Positions 16,584-26,783 of a stretch of DNA of 64,000 bases are shown piece after piece. Numbering within the stretch: position 1 is the first letter of the stretch; the number at the start of each line of letters is the position of its first letter. The position numbers and the translations under genes are program-made. The notes below the pieces were generated by a model. The model was not told where the DNA came from. It made no database searches and worked only from the letters and a program-made list of their open reading frames with translations. Where the stretch lies: positions 1,111,001 through 1,175,000 of the forward strand of contig NZ_CP141595.1 of the NCBI RefSeq assembly GCF_035590735.1, given 5' to 3'. This stretch comes from Rossellomorea aquimaris (GTDB taxonomy: Bacteria > Bacillota > Bacilli > Bacillales > Bacillaceae_B).

Positions 16584-17600
16584 GTGACTACGATTAAAGA
16601 TATTGCCAGAGTAGCAGGGGTATCCGTAACAACGGTTTCAAGAGCGTTAAATGGATATTCTGATGTCAACGAAGACACAAGAAAGAAGATTGCTGAAGTT
16701 GCGAAGGAGTTAAATTATAGTCCGAATTCGATTGCCCGTAGTCTGGTCATGAAGAAGTCGAAAACGATTGGATTACTCGTTTCCGGATTTACGAAGGAAA
16801 GTGTGAAGGATAATTTCATCGTGGAAGTGCTGGCAGGGATTAATGAGTTTGTCTCAGGTGCTGACTACGATCTTGTTTTATTCAACACCAATTCTTCAAA
16901 GCAGCGTGAAAAGACGTATACTCAACTTTGCAGAGAAAGAAGAGTGGACGGTGTCATTATCCAGGGGATTCGAACCGATGATCCTTATTTACATGAAGTC
17001 GTCGAAAGTGATATTCCTTGCGTATTAATTGATATTCCCCTTGAGTCCGGGAATGTGAGTCATGTGACAACGGATAATGTATTGGGAGCTGAAAAAGCCG
17101 TTCAACATTTACTGGACAATGGACACAAGAACATTGGAATGATTAATGGACATGAGTTTGCGTTTGTTAGTCAGCAACGATTGGAAGGGTATAAAAACGC
17201 TTTGCAAGGAGCACAGGTCGAACTCAATACGAATTACATCGTAAATGGAGAGTTCACAGAAGAAAGTGGAAAGAAAGCGGCTAACTCATTGTTAACCTCA
17301 CATCCTGAAATAACAGCATTATTTTGTGCTAGTGATTTAATGGCCATCGGTGCGATCAGTGCAGCGAAAGGGTTGAAGTTACAGGTGCCGGAAAAACTTT
17401 CGATTGTCGGATATGATGATATACTGCTTGCTTCCTATGTTAGTCCCAAACTGACAACCATCCAACAAAATAAGTTTCAACTGGGGTATGAAGGGGCAAG
17501 ATTATTGCTGGATTTATTATCAAATCAGTCCAAGACCCATCGAATGGTGTTGGAGACAAAGTTAATCAAAAGAGAAAGTACGGATTATAGAAATGAATAA
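16584..17600 (+). CDS. LacI-family repressor of the first sugar locus
   Basis: A 338-residue regulator: an N-terminal helix-turn-helix (TTIKDIARVAGVSVTTVSRALNGY, with the hinge helix SPNSIARSL), then a periplasmic-binding-protein-like sugar sensor (residues about 60-335, ending with the family's DDILLASYVSPKLTTIQQ). GTG 16584 has GGGAG eight bases upstream and starts the HTH directly; TTG 16569 is less likely. Operators CCGAAACGTTTTGG lie before its own gene and before the glycosidase-ABC genes downstream, so it most likely represses this locus until its sugar arrives. The inducer is unknown. Confidence 0.88.
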   Translation: MTTIKDIARVAGVSVTTVSRALNGYSDVNEDTRKKIAEVAKELNYSPNSIARSLVMKKSKTIGLLVSGFTKESVKDNFIVEVLAGINEFVSGADYDLVLFNTNSSKQREKTYTQLCRERRVDGVIIQGIRTDDPYLHEVVESDIPCVLIDIPLESGNVSHVTTDNVLGAEKAVQHLLDNGHKNIGMINGHEFAFVSQQRLEGYKNALQGAQVELNTNYIVNGEFTEESGKKAANSLLTSHPEITALFCASDLMAIGAISAAKGLKLQVPEKLSIVGYDDILLASYVSPKLTTIQQNKFQLGYEGARLLLDLLSNQSKTHRMVLETKLIKRESTDYRNE

Positions 17601-17644
17601 ACGTTGGTGGAAATCCCGAAGCCAACTTTTATTTAGGGGGTAAT

Positions 17645-17735
17645 CCGAAACGTTTTGGAGAAAGGATATTATTTTTTTCTTCGGTTTCCAAAACGTTTCG
17701 GGAAAAATGCACTAACAATAAATGAAACGTTTTAA
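17645..17735 (+). promoter_or_regulatory. Operators before the glycosidase-ABC operon
   Basis: CCGAAACGTTTTGG (17645-17658) and its reverse complement CCAAAACGTTTCGG (17688-17701) have centres 43 bases apart, about four helical turns, so looping or cooperative binding is possible. A weaker ATGAAACGTTTTAA is at 17722-17735. Confidence 0.75.
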
Positions 17736-17752
17736 AAGTAGGAGGAACCAAT

Positions 17753-19861
17753 ATGAACTACAGAGTGATTAAAGAAAACAACTTATTTCTTCTTACAGAT
17801 GAGCAAGGAGATATCATTACAGATCATAGTTATGGACTTGGTTTATACAAGAATGACACGAGGTACCTAAGCAAGCTGAATGTGAAAATCAATAATGAAA
17901 AACCGATTCTATTACATTCAGATGGGTCAGAAAACTATATGTCTACGATTCTTTCAACGAATCCCCACCAAGAAGAGGATGGAAATCTTACTCTTTGGAG
18001 GGAATCAGTAGAAATCGAACGTAAGCGCTTTATTTATGATGATGTGTTATATGAAACGATTACGACAAAAAACTATTACCCAAAGCCGGTATCGTTTGAG
18101 TTGAATGTGGAAGTCGATGTGGACTTCAACGATATGTTTATCGTACGCGGGTTCCAAACTGGGAACGTAGGAAAGAGAACAGGTCAGAAAATGGAGGGTC
18201 AATCCCTCACCTTCCAATATGAAGGAGCAGACGATATCAATCGTGCGACAAAAATTCAGTGGGATGCCAAAGCGAAAAATATTAAGGAAAATGGAGAGAT
18301 TACTTTCCAGGTAGAGCTTCAGCATGAGGAAGAACAGTCCATTACATTCATGATCGTTCCACTGGAAAATGTAGAAACCAGAGATGACATTTTACCTGTA
18401 GAAGAGGCTCTTCAAAAATTAAAAGTCTCTTATAAAGAATGGTCCGATCAGTTAACGAAGGTAGAAACGGATTACCAGCCTCTTCAACGCCTGGTGGACA
18501 GAGGATTATCAGATCTTAGAGTGTTATTGACTGACACTGGATACGGTAAGTTTCCTGTAGCTGGTCTACCTTGGTTCGGGGTTCCATTTGGTAGAGACAG
18601 TCTGATTGCGGCCCTGCAAATGATTGCGTTTCAACCACAGGTTGCAAAAGGCACCCTGTTCACGATGGCCAGTGAGCAAGGGACGAAGGTGGATTCTTGG
18701 AGAGACGAACAACCAGGAAAGATCATGCATGAAATTCGCTACGGAGAGCTTGCGAATACGAACCAAATTCCGTTCACTCCTTATTACGGAACGATTGATG
18801 CAACACCGTTATTCCTTGTTCTTATAACAGAGTATGTGAAATGGACGGGTGACTTCGATACGTTCCATAAGCTTTCAGACAATGTGAGGAGAGCGCTTGA
18901 GTGGATCGACCAATATGGAGATCGTGATGGAGATCTATTCATTGAGTATCATCAGGAATCATCCAAGGGAATTGCCAACCAAGGCTGGAAGGATTCCGGG
19001 GACTCCATCGTCCATCGAAACGGGGACTACGCTGATACGCCGATTGCCTTAGTAGAGGTTCAAGGATATGTGTACCAGGCGAAACGTGGACTGGCTGCTG
19101 TTTATGAAGCCCTTGGGAATAATGAAACGGCTTCTAGATTAAAAGCAGAAGCGAAAAACCTGCAAGAACGATTTGAACAGGAGTTTTGGATGGACGATCT
19201 GGAATTCTACGCCATCGCCCTTGATCAAAACAAGGAAAAGGTTGGGACGATCACATCCAATCCAGGACATGTATTATATTCGGAAATGATGTCAGGGAAC
19301 CACGCTGAAAAAGTAAGTCAAACGTTAACGAATGACAAAATGTTTTCAGGATACGGAATTCGTACCATGGGGAAAGGCGAGGCTGGTTATAATCCGATGA
19401 GCTATCACGATGGAAGCATTTGGCCACATGATAACAGCATGACTCTGCTGGGATTAAGTAAATTAGGATTTACTGAAGAATCGAAGAAGGTGATGAGTGG
19501 ACTGATTGATGCATCCCGCAACTTCGAGTACGACCGCTTGCCTGAATTGTTCTGCGGGTATGAGTCTGCAATTGGGAAGGCTGTAAAGTATCCGGTCGCT
19601 TGTTCTCCGCAAGCATGGGCAGCGGGGACGCCACTTGTATTTATTCAATCACTACTAGGATTGTTTCCAAACAGCCTGACAAAAGAAATACATCTCAATC
19701 CAATCTTACTTGATGAAATGAATATATTGACGGTTCACGATATTACGATTGGTGATGGAGTGCTGTCTGTATCCTTAACTCGAAAAGGAGACAAAGTAGA
19801 AACCACCATTTTAGAAAACTCAACAGGCTACGACATTGTGAAAGAAAAGCAGACGGTGTAA
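17753..19861 (+). CDS. Amylo-alpha-1,6-glucosidase / glycogen-debranching-like glycosidase
   Basis: A 702-residue cytoplasmic protein. Residues 1-205 are the N-terminal GDE_N_bis beta-sandwich (LFLLTDEQGDI, YGLGLYKNDTRYLSKL). The rest is an (alpha/alpha)6 barrel as in GDE/GH63-like enzymes, with WFGVPFGRDSLIAAL, GIANQGWKDSGDSIVHRNG (the Trp-Lys-Asp-Ser region holding a likely catalytic acid) and SYHDGSIWPHDNSM. AGGAGG lies before ATG 17753. It opens an operon with a sugar ABC importer 55 bases later, so it probably hydrolyses the imported oligosaccharide, perhaps an alpha-glucoside. Genuine glycogen debranching is unlikely in this context. No signal peptide. Confidence 0.8.
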   Translation: MNYRVIKENNLFLLTDEQGDIITDHSYGLGLYKNDTRYLSKLNVKINNEKPILLHSDGSENYMSTILSTNPHQEEDGNLTLWRESVEIERKRFIYDDVLYETITTKNYYPKPVSFELNVEVDVDFNDMFIVRGFQTGNVGKRTGQKMEGQSLTFQYEGADDINRATKIQWDAKAKNIKENGEITFQVELQHEEEQSITFMIVPLENVETRDDILPVEEALQKLKVSYKEWSDQLTKVETDYQPLQRLVDRGLSDLRVLLTDTGYGKFPVAGLPWFGVPFGRDSLIAALQMIAFQPQVAKGTLFTMASEQGTKVDSWRDEQPGKIMHEIRYGELANTNQIPFTPYYGTIDATPLFLVLITEYVKWTGDFDTFHKLSDNVRRALEWIDQYGDRDGDLFIEYHQESSKGIANQGWKDSGDSIVHRNGDYADTPIALVEVQGYVYQAKRGLAAVYEALGNNETASRLKAEAKNLQERFEQEFWMDDLEFYAIALDQNKEKVGTITSNPGHVLYSEMMSGNHAEKVSQTLTNDKMFSGYGIRTMGKGEAGYNPMSYHDGSIWPHDNSMTLLGLSKLGFTEESKKVMSGLIDASRNFEYDRLPELFCGYESAIGKAVKYPVACSPQAWAAGTPLVFIQSLLGLFPNSLTKEIHLNPILLDEMNILTVHDITIGDGVLSVSLTRKGDKVETTILENSTGYDIVKEKQTV

Positions 19862-19916
19862 TCACATCCAGGAATAACAATCCTATTTTAAATAAAACAA
19901 AAAAGGGGTTATGAAA

Positions 19917-21164
19917 ATGGCGAAGAAGAAATGGATCGCGAGTCTAGGTATTACGACGATGTTAGTGGGATCAGTTTTGGCAGGTTGCAGTGGATCAGAT
20001 GAAAAGACGAGTTCAAATGGAGCAGGCGAGAAGGTAGAAATCACTTTAGCCGGCTGGGGAGGAAATCCTTCTGAACAAAAGCTTTTGACTCAAACGATTG
20101 CTGACTTTGAAGAAAAGCATCCGAATATTGACGTAAAGCACGAAGTCATTTCTGAGCAGTATATGGACGTATTGAAAACACGTTTGATTGGCGGGGAAGG
20201 TCCTGACGTTTTCTATTTGGATGCACTGGAAGCTCCTGCCCTGATTGAAACGGGGGTTGTTGAGCCGCTGGATGATTACGTTACGGAAGATTTCGATGTG
20301 AACGATTTCGAGAAACCGATGCTTGAAGCGTTCCAGGTTGACGGAAAGACATACGGTTTTCCGAAAGATTATTCTACTCTAGCCTTATTCTATAACAAGA
20401 AGATGTTTGAAGAAGCAGGAGTGGAAGTTCCGAAAACATGGGATGAGCTTCGTGAGGTTTCAAAGGCTTTGACAAAAGATGGGGTTTATGGATTTGGTGT
20501 GGCTCCGGAACTCGCCCGCCTTTATCACATTGCTCAGGCAACCGGTGGGGAAGTCGTGAAGGACGATCAAGCGAACTTTGCTTCAGATAAAGTGGTCAAT
20601 GCCCTTCAGCCAATCATCGACCAGCATAACGAAGACAAAACCTCTGCACAGGCTTCAGAAGTAGGAGCGAACTGGGGAGGAGAAATGTTCGGTCAAGGGA
20701 AAGCAGCCATGGTCATCGAAGGAAACTGGGCGATTCCCTTCTTAGCGGATACGTTCCCGGATGTTGAATACGGAACGGCTGAATTACCGACCATCAATGG
20801 AGAAAAAGGGACAATGGCCTACACGGTTGGATATGTGATGAATGCGGCATCGGAAAAGAAGGAAGCTTCATGGGAGCTGATCTCGTATCTGACTGGTAAA
20901 GAAGGAATGGAAACATGGACGTCCAAAGGGTTTGCACTTCCGACACGTAAGTCAGTAGCGGAAAAATTAGGGTATGACAAAGATGAATTACGCGGAGCAC
21001 TGGTAGCGGGGGCACCATATGCAACGGTTTGGGCAGAAGGAAAGAACCTGCCGATCATCATGAACAACTTTAACAACCAATTTATCGCTGCCTTCCTGGG
21101 TGACAGACCTCTGGATGAAGCACTTAAAGAAGCAGAAGAACAAGCGAATAGCGAAATTCAATAA
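19917..21164 (+). CDS. Sugar ABC transporter substrate-binding lipoprotein
   Basis: A 415-residue lipoprotein with lipobox VGSVLAGC and a family 1 solute-binding (MalE/UgpB-like) fold; it binds the sugar outside the membrane and passes it to the two permeases that follow. The motifs LAGWGGNP, GEGPDVFYLDA, YGFPKDYSTLALFYNKKMFEEAG and MVIEGNWAI are typical. ATG 19917 is eight bases from AAAGGGG; ATG 19911 is only two bases away. A hairpin between this gene and the permeases could keep its mRNA more abundant. Confidence 0.9.
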   Translation: MAKKKWIASLGITTMLVGSVLAGCSGSDEKTSSNGAGEKVEITLAGWGGNPSEQKLLTQTIADFEEKHPNIDVKHEVISEQYMDVLKTRLIGGEGPDVFYLDALEAPALIETGVVEPLDDYVTEDFDVNDFEKPMLEAFQVDGKTYGFPKDYSTLALFYNKKMFEEAGVEVPKTWDELREVSKALTKDGVYGFGVAPELARLYHIAQATGGEVVKDDQANFASDKVVNALQPIIDQHNEDKTSAQASEVGANWGGEMFGQGKAAMVIEGNWAIPFLADTFPDVEYGTAELPTINGEKGTMAYTVGYVMNAASEKKEASWELISYLTGKEGMETWTSKGFALPTRKSVAEKLGYDKDELRGALVAGAPYATVWAEGKNLPIIMNNFNNQFIAAFLGDRPLDEALKEAEEQANSEIQ

Positions 21165-21175
21165 TCTTTTTAAAG

Positions 21176-21205
21176 GTACCTGGCACTCATGATTGTGTCA
21201 GGTAC
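21176..21205 (+). other. Intercistronic hairpin after the binding-protein gene
   Basis: GTACCTGGCAC pairs with GTGTCAGGTAC around TCATGATT (11 bp, one mismatch). It lacks a strong T-run. In malE-malF-type operons such a structure favours the binding-protein message. Confidence 0.7.
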
Positions 21206-21317
21206 AGCTTTACCATTGACTGTATTCTTTCTTTTGAGGTCAAGGCCAGACAGACCTGGGCGGAAAGAATACAGGTAATAGCTGAAGATTTAAGACAGAT
21301 AGAAGGTAGGGATGAGA

Positions 21318-22217
21318 ATGAACAAACAATCTTCTAAGAAGAGATTACAGGATGCAGGACAAGGATACTTATTTATGTCTCCCACGCTATTTGTATTAGC
21401 GGTGTTTATTATTGGACCGATTCTTTATGCCATCTTTTTATCCTTTCATAAGGTTCAACTCCTGGGGGATATGAGCTTTGAATTCGTTGCTTTTGAAAAC
21501 TTTGCGAGGATCATGGAAGACAATCGGGCCATCATCGCATTGAAAAACACGGCGAAGTACGTACTGATTGTGGTGCCGACACAAACCTTTCTGGCATTGG
21601 TACTGGCCGCAACGTTAAACGCAGGATTAAAGGGTGAGAAGCTTTTCAGGATTGTCTATTTCTTACCGACCTTAACGTCTTCAGCCGTATTAACGCTGAT
21701 CTTTATGTGGATGTATAACAAAGAAGGGCTGATCAACAACCTTTTAGAAAAAGTGGGCTTACCGACGTATAACTTCTTAGGTGATCCTGACATTGCCCTG
21801 AATGCGATTATGTTGATGAACATCTGGGCAACGGCACCGTTTTTCATGGTCATCTACCTTGCAGCCCTTCAGGATATTCCAGACTCCTTATACGAAGCGG
21901 CTGAACTGGACGGAGCGAACGCAATCCAGAAGTTCTTCTATGTGACCGTACCGTTTTTGCGACCGGTTACATCCTTCGTCGTGATCATGGGGGTTATCGG
22001 AACGTTCCAGCTGTTTGATCAATCGTATATTTTCTCAGGTGGATCCGGTGGACCGAATAACTCGACGTTAACGGTTGTCCTCCTAATCTATCAATATGCC
22101 TTTAAATCATTGGGCACCATGGGATATGCGGCAGCACTTGCCTTCGCGCTTGCTATAATCATCCTGGTGGCAACCTTGATTCAACGTAAATTCTCTAAAG
22201 AAGAATCACTCTATTAA
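21318..22217 (+). CDS. Sugar ABC transporter permease, MalF type
   Basis: A 299-residue membrane protein with about six helices. The EAA loop that docks the ATPase is EAAELDGANAIQKFFYVTVPFLRP. It forms the channel together with the MalG-type protein encoded 13 bases later. ATG 21318 is six bases from GTAGGG; ATG 21312 is too close. No ATPase gene is present in the locus, so a shared MsmX-type ATPase is expected. Confidence 0.9.
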   Translation: MNKQSSKKRLQDAGQGYLFMSPTLFVLAVFIIGPILYAIFLSFHKVQLLGDMSFEFVAFENFARIMEDNRAIIALKNTAKYVLIVVPTQTFLALVLAATLNAGLKGEKLFRIVYFLPTLTSSAVLTLIFMWMYNKEGLINNLLEKVGLPTYNFLGDPDIALNAIMLMNIWATAPFFMVIYLAALQDIPDSLYEAAELDGANAIQKFFYVTVPFLRPVTSFVVIMGVIGTFQLFDQSYIFSGGSGGPNNSTLTVVLLIYQYAFKSLGTMGYAAALAFALAIIILVATLIQRKFSKEESLY

Positions 22218-22230
22218 GGAGGATGGAAGC

Positions 22231-23061
22231 ATGAATTCGAAGAAAAAGACGTTCAGTAAGCGTCTTCTGTACATTGTCCTGATAGGCTATGCGATCACAA
22301 CTCTGATTCCATTCTTATGGGCACTCTCCTCTTCTTTTAAAACATTAGAAGAAATCATTAGCGGAACGATGAATTTCATACCGAAGAATTTCACTTTGGA
22401 TAACTACAAACAGATTTTCATTGAACAGGAGCTATTTCCAAGGTGGTTATTCAATAGTTTATTCATTGCAGTAATCGGGACAGCATTGAATATCATCTTT
22501 AACTCCATGTCTGGATACGCCTTGGCGCGCTTAAGCTTTCCAGGGAAAAAGGCATTATTCATCATGATCCTGGCTGTCCTCATGATTCCTGCTCAAGTCA
22601 CGATGATCCCGAACTATTTAATTTTAAAAGAAATCGGCTGGCTTAACTCGTACCAAGGCATGATCGTACCGGCCATGATCAATGCAACCTTCATTTTTAT
22701 GATGAGACAGTTCTTCATCAATTTCCCGAAGGAACTGGAAGAAGCTGCTCAGATCGATGGTCTAAGCCGTTTCGGAATCTTCTTCAAGGTGGTTTTACCA
22801 TTAGCAAAACCAGCCTTGGCCGCACAAGCAATCTTTGTATTCATGGGATTCTGGAACAATTTCATGACCCCGTTGATTGTCATGACCGATACAGAAATGT
22901 ATACACTGCCATTAGGGTTGAACACCTTTAAAGGCCAATATGTCAGCTACTGGAACTACATAATGGCGGCATCCATGGTCTTTACTCTGCCGGTACTCCT
23001 TCTGTATGCATTCTTTAATCGCTACTTTATTAAAGGAATATCTTTCACAGGAGGGAAATAG
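22231..23061 (+). CDS. Sugar ABC transporter permease, MalG type
   Basis: A 276-residue membrane protein with six helices and the EAA motif EAAQIDGLSRFGIFFKVVLPLAKP. AGGAGGATGGAAGC precedes ATG 22231. It is the last gene of the operon, and a hairpin terminator follows five bases after the stop. Confidence 0.9.
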   Translation: MNSKKKTFSKRLLYIVLIGYAITTLIPFLWALSSSFKTLEEIISGTMNFIPKNFTLDNYKQIFIEQELFPRWLFNSLFIAVIGTALNIIFNSMSGYALARLSFPGKKALFIMILAVLMIPAQVTMIPNYLILKEIGWLNSYQGMIVPAMINATFIFMMRQFFINFPKELEEAAQIDGLSRFGIFFKVVLPLAKPALAAQAIFVFMGFWNNFMTPLIVMTDTEMYTLPLGLNTFKGQYVSYWNYIMAASMVFTLPVLLLYAFFNRYFIKGISFTGGK

Positions 23062-23065
23062 TGAT

Positions 23066-23098
23066 GGGAGGGCTTCTCATTTTGGGAGCTCTCTTTTT
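23066..23098 (+). terminator. Terminator of the first sugar operon
   Basis: GGGAG-GGCTTCTCA pairs with TGGGAGCTCTC and runs into TTTTT. Confidence 0.75.
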
Positions 23099-23244
23099 AT
23101 TGGAGTAAAGGGTATGTGAAAAATAGAGGAGGAAGCAGGAATATTGATGGGTTTGCTGCGAATTTTTGCTGATTTGATTGTAGTTTATGGTGTTGCGAGC
23201 AGATTGGTTGGGTGTGTGCGGGGGCATTTTGTCGTCAGAGATAG

Positions 23245-23385
23245 AATTATCAGCGAAATATTGATTTTATCAGCGAAATTTCAAATATATCAGCGAACGA
23301 TGGTAGTCAAGAGGTGGCGCTAAGCGAAAAATGTTGCTTGTCTCCGCCTTGCAATTGTAACAGAAATCCATTTAACGGAGAACAT
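23245..23385. repeat. 20-bp-periodic intergenic element, locus 2
   Basis: TATCAGCGAAAT at 23248 and 23268, then TATCAGCGAACG at 23288: exactly 20-base steps. TAACGGAGAAC follows at 23373, again 85 bases after the last unit. Confidence 0.8.
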
Positions 23386-23494
23386 TGTATTAATGAGGTA
23401 TAGGGCAAATTCTAGGTGCTAAAAAGAGTGCCAGGCACCCAAGGATTCAATAGCATCTCAAAATGCTCCCGTAATATCCTCCAACCCTCACAAA

Positions 23495-23527
23495 AAAGCA
23501 GCGAACCCAACAAAGGTCCGCTGCTTT
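23495..23527 (-). terminator. Terminator of the CYP102A gene
   Basis: AAGCAGCG and CGCTGCTT form the stem, with a T-run on the minus strand. Confidence 0.8.
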
Positions 23528-23538
23528 CCTTTTTAAAT

Positions 23539-26500
23539 TTACGCTCCTGCCCAAACGTCCTTGGCATATCGACCATCTTCTTCAAGTGATCCCAGCCATT
23601 CGGCAGCTTCTTCTTTCGTTGTTTGATAGAAATGCATATAGCATTCTACTAATGTGCGTTCCACATCTGGTGCCATTTTACCACCGTCTCCACAGATGTA
23701 TAAGCGGCCGCCATCTTTCAATATAGGAAGGATGTCTTCAGCGTTTTCCGCCAATCGATGCTGGACGTACGTCTTTTCTTGACCAGGGCATCTTGAGAAC
23801 GCGGTGTGAAGAGTTACGATTCCATCTTGTTCGGCCTTCTCTAATTCCTCTTGATATAAGAAATCGTGTTGTGGATTGCGACAGCCGAAGTAAAGATGGG
23901 CTGCTCCCAGCGTTTCTCCTTTTTCTTTAAGAATGCGGCGTGCCTGGATAAATCCCCTGAATGGTGCAATTCCTGTTCCAGGTCCGATCATGACTATTGG
24001 TGTTTCGGTTTCGTCCGGAAGCTGGAAGTTCGATTGAGGTGTAGAGATAAAGCACGCTATCTTATCGCCTTCGGAACGTTCTGCCAGATAGTTTGATGCA
24101 ATTCCTTTGTATTCTCCATGTCCGCTCCATGCATCTCCGCGAACGACGCTGACCGTGATGCTCGCTTCTCCTTCTTTGTAGAGGGGAGAGCTTGAAATCG
24201 AGTAGTATCTTGCTTTTAGTGCTGGGAGTAAAAGCAGGAACCCTTCAAACGGAATTTCACAGGCAAGGTACTTTTCCACCAGGTCCAGCATGGTGATCCG
24301 TTTACCGAGTATCTCCCTTTTGTACGTTCCATCCTCCAATAGCTCTTCAAGCTCTAATACATGGGGAGGACATACAGTATGAGACGCAAGTGCCCGGATT
24401 TGGGAACGGGTAGCAGGTTCTTGGAATTCCACATAATTAGAGAGTAATTCCTTAAGAATTACTGGCTTCTCTGTTGGAAGGTGGACTGCTTTTCCGGGAT
24501 CTCCAGTAAGTTGGACATAATCTTCGCCGTTCAGGTTGAATCGACTGAGCACTCGCTCAACAAGAACGCTTGGATTCCGTGGAAGCACCCCAATATGGTC
24601 TCCTACCTCATAGTCAACACCCTCTGGAAGAGTCAACTCAATATGTCTTGTATTCCTTCCACTTTCCACATTCTGCAATTCAATATTTCTACTTACCACC
24701 GATGTAAAAGCATGATGAGTGCGGGCAAGTGGTGTGTCACTGACATCACTGACAAAATTCATCGTGATTGACCTGCTTTCTTGCCCGTTTTGATGAAGTT
24801 CTATGTTCAATTCTTTTGCTAGATTTGGCCAAAGAGCATCCGACCATTTCTCGTAATCTCCTTCAAAATCGTCGCTTGCATCACCATGGCCTGTGTTAGA
24901 CAGGCGATGAGCTCCTTTTTGTTCCATCTGCTCATCAATGAAGGTAGGGATGCGTTGGTACGTAGTCGCCCAGTTGTGGTCGCCACATCCGAATACCGCA
25001 TAGCGAACACCGTTTAGTGTTCCTTCCTCCGTTTCATTTAGCCAAGAAACGAATGCGTCCGCATTGTCCGGAGGATTTCCGTTATAGGAAGCAGAAACAA
25101 TGAGAACCGCTCCTTCTGTCGGAAGCCCGCCCGTAAAATCATTTAAAGGGGCAACCTCGGTAATGAAGCCTTGTTGACGACCTGTTTCAGCAAGATCGCG
25201 GGCGATTCCTTCAGCTGTTCCCATGTTTGAACCAAACAGAATATGGAGTGGTGTACCATGAGACGACTCTAGAGAAGCTTGTTCTGCTTTTTTCTCAGAT
25301 ATCACTTCTTCCGAAGAAGCAGCTGTAAAGGACATGACCGGTTTCCGAGGTGAAACGCGCATCGTCAAACCATCTGGCTTGAGGGTCAAGGTTTCTTTTA
25401 CATCCAATTGATATTCTCTATGATCAATCAGATCAAAGTGTTGCAAAATCATTCCGAGAACAAGCGTCGCTTCGTGAAGGGCAAACTGCTGGCCGATGCA
25501 GGCGCGCTGCCCGTTTCCGAAAGGTTTGTAAGCGTGATACGGAATCGAAGACGGGTCCTCAAAACGCTCTGGTCTAAACGATTCTGCGTCATCTCCCCAA
25601 ACGGATGGATCACGGTGAAGCTCTGGAATAATAAGGGTGAATACATCATCTTTCTTAACTTTGTATTTCCCGTTTAGCGTCGTGTCTTCTTTTGCATAAA
25701 CGGAAAATGCCGGTGCTGTCGGCCATAGACGAAGTGCTTCATTAAGCACCATGCGAACATATTTCAATTTCTTCACTCGTTTATAATCAGGAACGTCGTC
25801 ACCCAGCACTTCATCCACTTCTTGCTGCGCTTTCTTCAATTTTTCCGGATTATTCATGAGAAAGTAAATGGTAAACGATAGAAGACCACTTGTTGTTTCG
25901 TGTCCAGCAATTAAAAAAGTAATGATTTGATAACGGATGTTCTCATCATCTAGCACTTCACCCGTTTCCGGATCCTTCCCTTTTAACATATGGGAGAGCA
26001 GGTCATCCTCACCCTGATCACCATTTTGTTTCCGTTCCGCAATCAATTCATCAACCAGATTGAACATGTATTGAATGTCTTCCTTGAATTGTTTTTTAGA
26101 TTTAACCATCAATTTATCTTGAACACCAAGTCGCTGCGTTTGACTCATGGCTTCGTCCATTGCCCGGACCATACTGTCGACAAATGGGTGGGAATTTTCC
26201 CGATAAAAGCTGTTAAAGCGGTAATTAAACCCGCAGAGACCGATCGTATCCAAGGTTAAGCGAGTCATATCTTCAGGAACATCGATTTCATCAGCCGGAT
26301 TTAAGCGGGCCCACTTCTGAATAAGTTGGGTGGCGAGATCGACCATTTTAGCATGATAGCCTTTCATTGCCTGCTGGCTGAAACTTGGAAGCAGGATATT
26401 ATGCGCCTTTTTCCAATTGTTTTCCGTCGTTTCACTTGTGAAAAGGCCGTCGCCGCCAAATGCTCTTACTTTTTGCAGGGCCGGGCCGACTTTCTTATCA

Positions 26501-26706
26501 AATCGTGTTTCGTCACAAATTTCTTTAGCAAGGGAGGCACTCGATACAAACGTACTGATACGTCCCGGAAATTGAAACTGAAAGATCGGGCCGAGTTCTC
26601 TTGCAAGCTTCATATAGGATTGAAGAGGTTTGTCTTTATCGATGACCGGCAAACTGCCGAGGGGTCCATACGTCTTTGGCTGCGGTAGTTGGTTTGAGTT
26701 TGTCAT
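23539..26706 (-). CDS. CYP102A-type P450-reductase fusion (P450BM3 homologue)
   Basis: A 1055-residue self-sufficient cytochrome P450 that hydroxylates fatty acids near the omega end with NADPH; cytosolic. The heme domain is about residues 1-460: GDGLFTS (substrate-gating Phe of P450BM3), I-helix AGHETTSG, ExxR in NEALRLWP, heme ligand Cys403 in [14 protein letters not shown] flavodoxin domain starts [20 protein letters not shown], then FAD (RYYSISSSP) and NADPH ([14 protein letters not shown]) domains. Arg47 of P450BM3 is conserved (PGRIS), but Tyr51 is Phe here, so carboxylate anchoring may differ. ATG 26706 has AAGAGGTG upstream. A TetR gene lies upstream on the same strand and a palindromic operator lies between them. 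Confidence 0.95.
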   Translation of the reverse strand: MTNSNQLPQPKTYGPLGSLPVIDKDKPLQSYMKLARELGPIFQFQFPGRISTFVSSASLAKEICDETRFDKKVGPALQKVRAFGGDGLFTSETTENNWKKAHNILLPSFSQQAMKGYHAKMVDLATQLIQKWARLNPADEIDVPEDMTRLTLDTIGLCGFNYRFNSFYRENSHPFVDSMVRAMDEAMSQTQRLGVQDKLMVKSKKQFKEDIQYMFNLVDELIAERKQNGDQGEDDLLSHMLKGKDPETGEVLDDENIRYQIITFLIAGHETTSGLLSFTIYFLMNNPEKLKKAQQEVDEVLGDDVPDYKRVKKLKYVRMVLNEALRLWPTAPAFSVYAKEDTTLNGKYKVKKDDVFTLIIPELHRDPSVWGDDAESFRPERFEDPSSIPYHAYKPFGNGQRACIGQQFALHEATLVLGMILQHFDLIDHREYQLDVKETLTLKPDGLTMRVSPRKPVMSFTAASSEEVISEKKAEQASLESSHGTPLHILFGSNMGTAEGIARDLAETGRQQGFITEVAPLNDFTGGLPTEGAVLIVSASYNGNPPDNADAFVSWLNETEEGTLNGVRYAVFGCGDHNWATTYQRIPTFIDEQMEQKGAHRLSNTGHGDASDDFEGDYEKWSDALWPNLAKELNIELHQNGQESRSITMNFVSDVSDTPLARTHHAFTSVVSRNIELQNVESGRNTRHIELTLPEGVDYEVGDHIGVLPRNPSVLVERVLSRFNLNGEDYVQLTGDPGKAVHLPTEKPVILKELLSNYVEFQEPATRSQIRALASHTVCPPHVLELEELLEDGTYKREILGKRITMLDLVEKYLACEIPFEGFLLLLPALKARYYSISSSPLYKEGEASITVSVVRGDAWSGHGEYKGIASNYLAERSEGDKIACFISTPQSNFQLPDETETPIVMIGPGTGIAPFRGFIQARRILKEKGETLGAAHLYFGCRNPQHDFLYQEELEKAEQDGIVTLHTAFSRCPGQEKTYVQHRLAENAEDILPILKDGGRLYICGDGGKMAPDVERTLVECYMHFYQTTKEEAAEWLGSLEEDGRYAKDVWAGA

Positions 26707-26736
26707 TTAGTAGCACCTCTTTTTAAAGAATTATAA

Positions 26737-26756
26737 CGGAATGAACGTTCATTCCG
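26737..26756 (-). promoter_or_regulatory. TetR operator before CYP102A
   Basis: CGGAATGAACGTTCATTCCG is a perfect 20-bp palindrome just upstream of the P450 start. It shares GGAATGAA..TTCATTCC with the site before the tetR gene. Confidence 0.9.
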
Positions 26757-26783
26757 TTTGGTGTATGAGAAACTATTTGTTTC

